DNA of 64,000 nt, from positions 868,001-932,000 of the forward strand of contig NZ_JADDUE010000001.1 in assembly GCF_016526145.1 (NCBI RefSeq), given 5' to 3'. The notes below the pieces were generated by a model. The model was not told the origin of the DNA. It did not search any database and saw only the letters and a program-made list of their open reading frames with translations. The position numbers and the translations under genes were made by a program. Positions 47,110-54,212 of the stretch are shown in pieces (within the stretch, counting starts at the first letter, position 1; each line of letters starts with the position of its first letter). This stretch comes from Saccharopolyspora galaxeae. Its GTDB lineage: Bacteria > Actinomycetota > Actinomycetes > Mycobacteriales > Pseudonocardiaceae.

Positions 47110-47332
47110 GGCCGCACCTCGCCTTCCGGCCGCGCCGCGAGTGCCCGAATTCCACCAGATGTCCTGCCGCGCCGGTCCCCGCCGGGTCGGCACCTGCCGC
47201 GGAGCCCGCGTCGCCGCCGGTGTCCACGACCTCGGGCGACCCGGTCCGCACCGGATCCGAAGCCACGAGTACGCGCAATAATGGAACCACCAGCGCTGCG
47301 CGACAGCGTTCCGCAATGGACAAGGAATTCCC

Positions 47333-47920
47333 ATGACCACCGACGAATCCGCGGAAGCCGGCGAGGCGCAGTGGGCCTTCGTCCTCGACCCCGCCTGGCG
47401 ACCCGAGTCGGATGAGCAGAACGCGCCCCTCGAAGCGGTCCTCGGCGCCTGGTACCTCGAACCGGACGGAACCACCGGGCCGTTCCGGGCGAACCCCTAC
47501 TACCTGCCTACCCGGGAGAATTCGCCGACCGACCCGGTGGACGCGGCGTTGCAGCTGCTGATCGACGGTGCGTACGACGGCGACGAGCTGTTGGCGGTCA
47601 TGCGGGACGCGCTGTTCGGGATCGCCCTCGACGAGCAGGGCAGCGCGGTCGTCGCACCGTCCCCGGACGACGTGCCTTCGGTGCTGGTCGCGACGTCACC
47701 CGTGCACGCCCACCGGGTCGAGGTGGCTGCTTGGCAGGAGATCACCGCCAAGGATCTGGCCGACTCGCTGCCCGGTGAGGGCGTCGACGTGCTGCTGAAC
47801 CCTGGCGCGCCGGCGTCGATGCGGGTGTTGGCGAGTTCGCTGAAAGGCGCCGTCGCCGACGTCGAATCCGGTGCTCGGATCCCGGGTGGGAACCCGTTCG
47901 AGCCGCCCGAGCAGGACTGA
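47333..47920 (+). CDS. Type VII secretion system-associated protein, paralogue 1
   Basis: This 195-residue soluble protein starts at ATG 47333, 9 bases after an AAGGA ribosome site. It has the pattern shared by four proteins of this cluster: an N-terminal W(A/V)F(V)LD..W.PE strand, GPFRANPYYLP, SPTDPVDAALQLL, a central FGIALDEQG strand, DVPSVLVATSPVH, and LPGEGVDVLLNPGAPASMR near the end. Proteins of this type are annotated in actinobacteria as 'type VII secretion system-associated' and occur next to giant lonely-Cys proteins. No signal peptide or membrane segment is seen. It lies 223 bp after the giant gene and 21 bp before the next paralogue, so the latter two are probably co-transcribed. 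A chaperone, adaptor or immunity role is possible; none is proven. Confidence 0.75.
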   Translation: MTTDESAEAGEAQWAFVLDPAWRPESDEQNAPLEAVLGAWYLEPDGTTGPFRANPYYLPTRENSPTDPVDAALQLLIDGAYDGDELLAVMRDALFGIALDEQGSAVVAPSPDDVPSVLVATSPVHAHRVEVAAWQEITAKDLADSLPGEGVDVLLNPGAPASMRVLASSLKGAVADVESGARIPGGNPFEPPEQD

Positions 47921-47941
47921 ACGGGCCCGGGAGGAGTCTCG

Positions 47942-48832
47942 ATGGCAGCGGAAGAAACCACCTCGCCGGAGACCGCCGAGCGGGCGCCGGAGGTGGCAGC
48001 CCCGGATGCAGCCGCGGACCAGATCACCGGCGAAGCGCCGGAAGACCAGTGGGTCGTGCTGATCGACTCCGCGTGGGAACCGGAGGACGAGCAGGACCAG
48101 CCGCCGGAGAGCGCCGTGGTCGGCGCCTGGTACGTCGAGCGCGACGGTTCCACCGGGACGTTCCGCAGCAACCCGTCGTACTTGCCGTCCAGCCCGGACT
48201 CGCCGACCGACCCGGTGGACGCCTCGCTGCGGTTGGTGATGCGCGGTCAGCTGCCCGTCGAGGAGCTGCTGGCGACGTTGCCCGGTTCGCTGTTGATCAT
48301 CGGCTTGGACGAGCAGGACGTGCCGATCATCACCCGTGCACCGGACGGGAGCCCGTCGGTGCTGGTGCTCAGCGCGCTCGCGCACGCGCACCGGCTGACC
48401 GTGCCTTCATGGCGGGAGGTCACCGCGGAGGGGTTGGCCGATTCCCTGCCGGAGCAAGGCGTTGATGTGCTGCTGAACCCCGGGGCGCCCGCCTCGACCC
48501 GGATCGGTGCGGCCGAATTCTGCGCGGCCGTGCGCGGCCCGGTTCCCGGTGAACGGCCGGCAACCGCCGCGGAACCACCGGAGCGCACCGCAGCTCCCGA
48601 TACCGTGGCTCCGCTGGCCGGGACCGCTGGACGCGTCGTCGATGAGCCGGTCCCGGCGTCCGGGCACCGGGTGGCGACCGTCGAAGATTTCGCCGGTCAG
48701 CTCCGGTTCGGCGCTGCGCCGTCGGCCGGTCTCCACGGCGCGGCCGACGGGGAAGCCGCGTGGGTACCCGCTGAACCGCCGGCGAGCGACCCGGAAAATG
48801 GGTCCGGCGGGCGGGCGCGCGGCGATTCGTGA
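47942..48832 (+). CDS. Type VII secretion system-associated protein, paralogue 2
   Basis: A 296-residue paralogue with an ATG start preceded by GGGAGGAG at 7-8 bases. Residues 1-35 are a Glu/Ala/Pro-rich extension. The shared core (about 36-195) has WVVLIDSAWEPE, GTFRSNPSYLP, SPTDPVDASLRLV, IIGLDEQDVP, SPSVLVLSALAH and LPEQGVDVLLNPGAPASTR. The last 100 residues are low complexity and probably disordered, which the other three paralogues lack. It follows paralogue 1 by 21 bp, in the arrangement of a single transcript. Function is not known beyond the association with giant toxin-like proteins. Confidence 0.75.
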   Translation: MAAEETTSPETAERAPEVAAPDAAADQITGEAPEDQWVVLIDSAWEPEDEQDQPPESAVVGAWYVERDGSTGTFRSNPSYLPSSPDSPTDPVDASLRLVMRGQLPVEELLATLPGSLLIIGLDEQDVPIITRAPDGSPSVLVLSALAHAHRLTVPSWREVTAEGLADSLPEQGVDVLLNPGAPASTRIGAAEFCAAVRGPVPGERPATAAEPPERTAAPDTVAPLAGTAGRVVDEPVPASGHRVATVEDFAGQLRFGAAPSAGLHGAADGEAAWVPAEPPASDPENGSGGRARGDS

Positions 48833-48923
48833 GGGGTTCGCCGAGTTTCGGCCCGGCCCGGCCCGATCGGCGCCGCATGGCCGAGCCGACCGTGCCAATC
48901 TCCGATCAGCGAAAGGGGAGAAC

Positions 48924-49895
48924 GTGGTGACCGTGGTCGACCGGATGCACGACCTGCTGCTGCACTTGGCGGGGCGCGTGCCGGATGACTTTCTGGCGTC
49001 GGCGCGGCAACGCCTGGCCGAGCGAACGGTGGCCGAAACGGCCGACGCGCTGTGCCTGCAGCTCGCCGAGCGCAAGGTGCCGGTGACGATCGCGCAGGCC
49101 GGTCTGCTCAGCGAGCTGGTGGACGATTCCGCTTCCGCGGTGTTCAGCGGCATCCCGATCCGGGACGACCAGCCGGCCCTGGAGTGGCTGTTCGCCGAGC
49201 AACCCGGAACTCCGGAGCAGCCCGCAGCCGAGGCCACTACAGCCGCGCTGATCGCGGTGCTGTCCGGCAACTCCGCCGCGCGCGGACTCTGGCTGTCCTG
49301 GCGCACGCCGTTCCGCGACGGCGGCACAAGGCTGCCGGTGCACGTGGTGGAAGCCGATGACGGCCTCCCCGCCCTGAGCGCCGAGCTGCACGGCGCGCTG
49401 GCCGAGCACCCCGGCACACCCCGCATCGAGGTCGTCGGCACCGACGAGGTGCCCGGTTACCAGCGCGCGGCCCGTGCCAACGGCGCACTGGTGTGGGCGG
49501 CGACCGAACCGCCCGAGCTGTCCGTGGCGCGGGTCTTCGACCGCGTCGACCCGGACGGCCGGCCGCAGTTCGACCAAGACCACCCGCAGCTCACCGACCA
49601 GGACGAGCTCCAGCGCGTGCTGGACTACCTGCGGGCGGGTGAAGTGCTGCTGAGCACCGCCGCCACAATGGACGACGTGGTGCGGCCCGACCGCGGCCAG
49701 GTCGTGCCGACGACCTACCGCACTGACGGAGTGTGGTTGTGGCCGGACGCGGTCAGCTACTACCTGGAGGAGTACGGCTTGGCCCCGGACGAGCAGTTCT
49801 TCGCGCATATCCGTGCCGCCGGGCGCCCACCTGAGCAGTTGGACGCGGTCAGCACGCACCGCGCGCTGCGCCACCTGCTCGACCCGTCGACCTGA
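48924..49895 (+). CDS. Hypothetical protein within the type VII-associated cluster
   Basis: The 323-residue protein begins at GTG 48924 or GTG 48927; an AAGGGGAG ribosome site ends 3 or 6 bases upstream, which slightly favours the second. A longer frame back to 48507 overlaps the previous gene and is not believable. The N-terminal half is helical (DRMHDLLLHLAGRVPDDFL). The middle has AALIAVLSGNSAARGLWLSW and an alpha/beta stretch, and the C-terminal third has TTYRTDGVWLWPDAVSYYLEE, a pattern common in actinobacterial proteins of unknown function. No signal peptide or transmembrane helix. It is inserted between paralogues 2 and 3 in the same direction. An immunity protein is conceivable but unsupported. 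Confidence 0.7.
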   Translation: MVTVVDRMHDLLLHLAGRVPDDFLASARQRLAERTVAETADALCLQLAERKVPVTIAQAGLLSELVDDSASAVFSGIPIRDDQPALEWLFAEQPGTPEQPAAEATTAALIAVLSGNSAARGLWLSWRTPFRDGGTRLPVHVVEADDGLPALSAELHGALAEHPGTPRIEVVGTDEVPGYQRAARANGALVWAATEPPELSVARVFDRVDPDGRPQFDQDHPQLTDQDELQRVLDYLRAGEVLLSTAATMDDVVRPDRGQVVPTTYRTDGVWLWPDAVSYYLEEYGLAPDEQFFAHIRAAGRPPEQLDAVSTHRALRHLLDPST

Positions 49896-49915
49896 CCCGG
49901 CCGGAAGGAGTCCCG

Positions 49916-50548
49916 ATGCCGTCCGAGGTCACCGGTGAGGGCAACTGGTACCTGCTGATGGATCCGCAGTGGACACCCGCTGCGGAGGAGACCGAACCGC
50001 CGGTCGCCTCGATCATGGGCTTGTGGCCGGTGGACGAAAACGGCGAGCTGGGCCGCTTCCGCGCCAACCCCGACTACGAACCGAGCGACCCGGACGCTCC
50101 GGCGGACCCGCTGGACGCGCTGTTCCGGATGCTGATCGTGCGCCGAGCCGAACCGGACCAGGCGCGGCTGCTGCTGCGCGACAGCGAGTACGAGGTGGCG
50201 CTCGGTCCCGGCGGCGGGCCGCTGATCGTGCCGTCGCCGGACGAGGTCGACTGCCTGCTGGTGGCGACTTCGCCCGCCCACCGGCTGGATTCGCCGAAGG
50301 TCGGTTCGTGGCGGCACGTCGGCATCGAGCAGCTCACCGACCTGTTGCCGGAGGGCATCGACGTGCTGTTCAACCCGGGCAGTCCCGGCTCGGTGCGCCT
50401 GGTGGCCGCGTTCGTGCGCTCCGCCAGGCAACCCACGGAACGACAACTCGCGAACGCGCGCACCAGCCTGCCCACCGCGGCCGCGGAAGACCTGCGGATG
50501 CTGGACTGGCGGATGGGCCCCGGAACCGGAGAGGGAACCGACCGATGA
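49916..50548 (+). CDS. Type VII secretion system-associated protein, paralogue 3
   Basis: A 210-residue paralogue. ATG at 49916 follows a GGAAGGAG ribosome site. Core motifs are WYLLMDPQWTP, GRFRANPDYEPS, DPLDALFRMLI, YEVALGPGGGPLIV, VDCLLVATSPAH and LPEGIDVLFNPGSPGSVRL, followed by about 50 polar residues. Its stop overlaps the start of the next gene by 4 bp (ATGA), which implies translational coupling and roughly equal production of paralogues 3 and 4. The sequence is the most divergent of the four: the SPTDPVD motif is altered to APADPLD. Confidence 0.75.
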   Translation: MPSEVTGEGNWYLLMDPQWTPAAEETEPPVASIMGLWPVDENGELGRFRANPDYEPSDPDAPADPLDALFRMLIVRRAEPDQARLLLRDSEYEVALGPGGGPLIVPSPDEVDCLLVATSPAHRLDSPKVGSWRHVGIEQLTDLLPEGIDVLFNPGSPGSVRLVAAFVRSARQPTERQLANARTSLPTAAAEDLRMLDWRMGPGTGEGTDR

Positions 50549-51135
50549 GCGAAGACCCCGGCCAGGGGCTGCCCGAAGCCGCCGCGGACGAGGACCCGAC
50601 GGACTGGCTGCTGCTGACCGACACCGAATGGGCTCCGGAATTCGGGGAGGACCCGCCGCCTGAGCGCGTGCTCGGCGGCTGGGCCACCTGGGCGGACGGT
50701 TCGTGGGGCCGGTTCCGGGCGAACCCGGCCTACGAGCCCGCCACGCCCGACTCGCCGACCGACCCGGTGGACGCGGTGCTGCGGATGCTCGTGCGGGACG
50801 GCCGCGGCGCGGACGAGCTGATGTCGGTGCTGGAGGACACCTCGCTGGAGATCGCGCTGGACGCCGACGGTGTCGCGCTCGTCGCCGAAGCGCCGGACGG
50901 CAAGCCCTCGGTGCTGGTGGCAACGGCGACGCTGCACCGCGACCTGGTGCAGGCGGACGGCTGGCGGGCCACCGACGTGCACGAGATCGCCGATGCGTTG
51001 CCGGAGAGCGGGGTCGATGTGCTGCTGAACCCCAACTCGCCCGCCTCGATGCGGCTCGACGCAGACGCGTTCCGCCGCTTCTCGGCCGACCCGGACTCGG
51101 CCGTGCAAGGCGAAATCCGCACCGTGAGCACCTAG
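50545..51135 (+). CDS. Type VII secretion system-associated protein, paralogue 4
   Basis: A 196-residue paralogue starting at ATG 50545 within the stop codon of paralogue 3 (4-bp overlap). A longer frame from 49969 exists but lies almost wholly inside paralogue 3. The core has WLLLTDTEWAPE, GRFRANPAYEPA, SPTDPVDAVLRML, LEIALDADGVALV, KPSVLVATATLH and LPESGVDVLLNPNSPASMRL. It is the last member of the array and is followed by 316 bp without a gene before the beta-helix/AAA+ gene. Confidence 0.75.
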   Translation: MSEDPGQGLPEAAADEDPTDWLLLTDTEWAPEFGEDPPPERVLGGWATWADGSWGRFRANPAYEPATPDSPTDPVDAVLRMLVRDGRGADELMSVLEDTSLEIALDADGVALVAEAPDGKPSVLVATATLHRDLVQADGWRATDVHEIADALPESGVDVLLNPNSPASMRLDADAFRRFSADPDSAVQGEIRTVST

Positions 51136-51451
51136 GGTCGACTCCGCTGCCGGATCCTGCGTGGCGGAGCCCACCGCACCGGGATGGCGTCCGGGGCCGA
51201 TCCATGAAGGAAGTCCCCACATTCGGTCGCCGGCAGCGGCGCCGGGAACTCCGCCGCGGAAGAACGGGTTATGACTGACGGAGTCGACGCGAATGCGAAC
51301 CCCGAAGCGGCGCGTCGAGCGGCACGGCAGCGCGCAGCTGGTGAGCGGATCCCGCGTTCCGGTACCGGGCGTGCCGATGATCATCACGCCGCGGGTACGT
51401 TGAGATCGGCGCAGATTGCGGTCGTGCGGTGAGTACGGAGGAACGCCGAAC
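51136..51451. other. Intergenic region before the beta-helix/AAA+ gene
   Basis: These 316 bp hold no supported gene; the only in-frame small reading frame (51204-51278, 24 codons) lacks a convincing ribosome site. The right end carries the GGAGGA site of the next gene. No clear promoter or terminator stem was recognised, although the length suggests a separate promoter for the downstream gene. Confidence 0.4.
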
Positions 51452-53860
51452 GTGAGCCAGAACGTCATCATGGTCACCCAAGGCATCGGCCAGGGCCATC
51501 GCAGCATCGGCGACGCCGTCGAAAGCGCCTCCGATGGCGCGGTGATCGTGGTGGGGCCCGGCCGCTACACCGAGAACCTGGTGCTGACCAAGGCGATCAC
51601 CATCACCGCCGAGGAAGGTCCGGGCACCGTCCGGATCGCCGCGCAGAAGGGCGTCGCGGTCGCACTGGCCGCCGATTCGGCCGCGCTGTCCGGGATCACC
51701 GTGGACGCCGTCGACGGCGAGAACCCGGCGGTGCTGGCGACCACGGGGCAGCTTTCGCTGACCGAGTGCGAGGTCGGTTCCAGCGGCTGGGCCGCGATCT
51801 ACGCTCGGGACACCGGCAGCGTGCTGATGCGCGAGTGCAAGGTCCGCAACCAGGTCGGCGCGGGCGTGGTGGTCACCTCCGCGCAGGGTGGTGTGCTGGA
51901 TTCCTGCGAATTGCTGCAACTGGGCACCTCCGCGGTCGTCGTGGCCGAGAGCGGGGACCTGACCGTGCGGGCCTGCGCGGTGCGGGAGGCCGCGGGCAAC
52001 GGGATTTGCCTGAACGGCCACGGCCGGATCTCCGTCGCGGACACCACCGTGTCCGGAGTGGCCAAACCGGCCATCGCGGTGGAGCAGCAGGCGCAGCTCA
52101 ACGCGAGCCGGCTGACCGTGTCCGACTGCCGCGGCATCGGCTTCTACCTGGCGAGCCCGCAGTCGGTGCAGCTGGAGGAGTGCGGCGTCGAACGGGTCGG
52201 TGCGGAAGGCATGTACGTGGCGGAAGGTTGCGCGCCGGTGCTGCGCTCCTGCCGCGTGCAGGGTGCGCGCGGGCGCGGGCTGCACTTCGCGGGCCGTTCC
52301 TCCGGCGCGGTCACCGGCTGCGATGTGTCCGATGTGGATGGTGTCGGCGTCGGGCTCACCGAGCGCAGCACCGCCGAGTTCGACGGGACCGAGGTCTCCA
52401 GCTGCACCGGCGGGCTGCTCATCGAGGATGGCTCCGACCCGTTCTTCCGCAGGCTGCGGGTGATCGGCAGCGACGGCGCGGCGATCGTGGTGGACGGCGC
52501 CGCCCGCGGGCGGCTGGAGAACGTGGAGATCGACCGGACCGGCACGGAAGGCGTGCAGGTCAGCAATGGCGCGCGGCCCTCGATCTCGGGGCTGAGCCTG
52601 AGCCGTTCCGGCGCGGCGGGCGTCTCGATCAACGAGGCGGCGCTGCTGCTCAACGACTGCGACATCACCGAAGCGGGCGGCGACGGCGTGCTGGCGGGCT
52701 CCGGTTCGGACCTGTCGTTGCAGCGCTGCCGGGTGCACGGCAGCCGCGGCATGGGCTGCCGGGTCGCAGCGGGCGCGTCCGGGACGGTGTCCGAATCGGA
52801 GTTCACCGGTGGCGGCGCGGACGGCGTCCTGCTGGAAACCGAGGAGCCGGTGAAGCTGATCGGCTGCACGGTCCGGGACAACCGGGGCAGCGGAGTCCGG
52901 CAGCTGCGCCCCGCCGCGGAGATCACGGTGCAGGACCTGATCAGCGGCGGCAACGGCGCGCAGGACGCCTACGGGAGCTCGGCGGCGGCGACCACCGAAC
53001 AACCCGCCGAACAGCCCGCGCCGCAGGCCCGCGAGAAGGCCCCGAGCGCTTCCGACCCGCTGGGCGAGCTGAATCGCCTGGTCGGCCTGGAGGGCGTCAA
53101 GAAGGAAGTGACCTCGCTGGTCAACCTGAACAAGATGGCCAAGCGGCGGGTGGACGCGGGCCTGTCCGCACCGCCGATGGCGCGGCACCTGGTGTTCGCG
53201 GGCTCTCCCGGCACCGGCAAGACCACCGTCGCCCGGCTCTACGGCGAGATCCTCGCCGAGCTCGGCGTGCTCCGCGTGGGCCACCTGATCGAGGTTTCCC
53301 GCGCGGACCTGGTCGCGCAGATCATCGGCGGCACCGCGATCAAGACGACCGAGGCGTTCAACACCGCGCTCGGCGGGGTGCTGTTCATCGACGAGGCTTA
53401 CGCGCTCAGCGCAGGCAGCGGCGGTACCGGGCCGGACTTCGGCAAGGAAGCCATCGACACGCTGGTGAAGCTGATGGAGGATCACCGCGACGACGTCGTG
53501 GTGATCGCCGCGGGCTATTCCAAGGAGATGGAGGATTTCCTGCGCGCGAACCCCGGCATGGAATCCCGGTTCAGCCGCACCATCGAGTTCGCCAACTACA
53601 GCCCGGACGAACTGGTCACGATCGTCGAAACGCAGTGCCGCAAGCACGACTACCAGCTCGATGCGGAGGCCGTGCAGGCACTGCTGGACTACTTCGAGGC
53701 GATCCCGAAGGACGGCACGTTCGGCAACGGCCGCACCGCGCGCAAGGTCTTCGAGGACATGACCGGCAGGCAGGCTTCCCGGCTGGCCGCGGACAACGAC
53801 GCGCTGCCCGCGGACCTGACCGTGCTGAAGGCGGCGGACTTGGAGCTCACCGCTCGTTGA
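51452..53860 (+). CDS. Right-handed beta-helix protein fused to EccA/CbxX-type AAA+ ATPase
   Basis: An 802-residue protein. GTG 51452 has a GGAGGA ribosome site 9 bases upstream and gives VSQNVIMVTQG; the earlier ATG at 51416 lacks one. Residues 1-510 are a run of short strands with regularly spaced Val/Ile, Gly and Asn (DGAVIVVGPGRYTENLVL, then repeats with VxLxxCxVxxxGxxG), typical of a pectate-lyase-like right-handed beta-helix. After a linker, residues 540-800 are an AAA+ domain: Walker A GSPGTGKTT at 584-592, Walker B LFIDEA at 644-649, VVVIAAGYS as sensor 1 and ESRFSR as arginine finger. This domain is closest to CbxX/CfxQ and EccA, the cytosolic ATPase of type VII secretion, where TPR repeats replace the beta-helix. 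It could recognise or unfold the giant protein for export; this is inferred from family and position. Confidence 0.85.
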   Translation: MSQNVIMVTQGIGQGHRSIGDAVESASDGAVIVVGPGRYTENLVLTKAITITAEEGPGTVRIAAQKGVAVALAADSAALSGITVDAVDGENPAVLATTGQLSLTECEVGSSGWAAIYARDTGSVLMRECKVRNQVGAGVVVTSAQGGVLDSCELLQLGTSAVVVAESGDLTVRACAVREAAGNGICLNGHGRISVADTTVSGVAKPAIAVEQQAQLNASRLTVSDCRGIGFYLASPQSVQLEECGVERVGAEGMYVAEGCAPVLRSCRVQGARGRGLHFAGRSSGAVTGCDVSDVDGVGVGLTERSTAEFDGTEVSSCTGGLLIEDGSDPFFRRLRVIGSDGAAIVVDGAARGRLENVEIDRTGTEGVQVSNGARPSISGLSLSRSGAAGVSINEAALLLNDCDITEAGGDGVLAGSGSDLSLQRCRVHGSRGMGCRVAAGASGTVSESEFTGGGADGVLLETEEPVKLIGCTVRDNRGSGVRQLRPAAEITVQDLISGGNGAQDAYGSSAAATTEQPAEQPAPQAREKAPSASDPLGELNRLVGLEGVKKEVTSLVNLNKMAKRRVDAGLSAPPMARHLVFAGSPGTGKTTVARLYGEILAELGVLRVGHLIEVSRADLVAQIIGGTAIKTTEAFNTALGGVLFIDEAYALSAGSGGTGPDFGKEAIDTLVKLMEDHRDDVVVIAAGYSKEMEDFLRANPGMESRFSRTIEFANYSPDELVTIVETQCRKHDYQLDAEAVQALLDYFEAIPKDGTFGNGRTARKVFEDMTGRQASRLAADNDALPADLTVLKAADLELTAR

Positions 53861-53886
53861 GCCCGCAGCGCGCGGAGCCGCGGGCT
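53859..53886 (+). terminator. Stem-loop at the end of the beta-helix/AAA+ gene
   Basis: AGCCCGC at 53860-53866 pairs perfectly with GCGGGCT at 53880-53886 around a 13-nt GC-rich loop, and the stem starts within the stop codon. There is no strong T-run. The rest of the gap to 54212 shows no supported gene. The position between convergent genes suits a terminator. Confidence 0.45.
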
Positions 53887-54212
53887 TCCGAGCACTGGTC
53901 GGCGAGCCCGCTTTCGTCGGCGTGCGCGCGCCAGCGTGGGATGAGCCGAGCCGGTGCCGCGGTCACTTCCGCTGCGAATCCGGCTGCGTTCCCCTGGTCC
54001 GTTCGCTGCGGTTCGATCGGTTGCCGCGCCTGCGAGCGCCGACCTCTTCTTGCGCCGGTCGAGTTGCCGGGCGAGCGGGCGGCGCCGGGTTCGCGATCGA
54101 GCAGCATTTCCGGCCACTGGCGGGCTTTTTGCGTCGAATCCGCACGTGACGGTGCGATGCTCCGCGCTGTGGCGGGCAGCGTCGGCACTTCCGTCGGATC
54201 GGCCGCACTCGC

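Noticed and set aside
46800-47109. Mycobacterial YxxxD/E type VII export signal at the C-terminus
   Set aside because: The terminal module contains no Tyr in that arrangement, so a classical signal is not supported.
48507-48923. Upstream extension of the 323-residue gene to ATG 48507
   Set aside because: It overlaps the previous paralogue by over 300 bp, the translation is Arg/Pro-rich and atypical, and a good ribosome site lies just before GTG 48924/48927.
49969-51220. Long frame beginning at 49969 and continuing into paralogue 4
   Set aside because: Only the part from ATG 50545 resembles the paralogues; the rest is out-of-frame sequence of paralogue 3.
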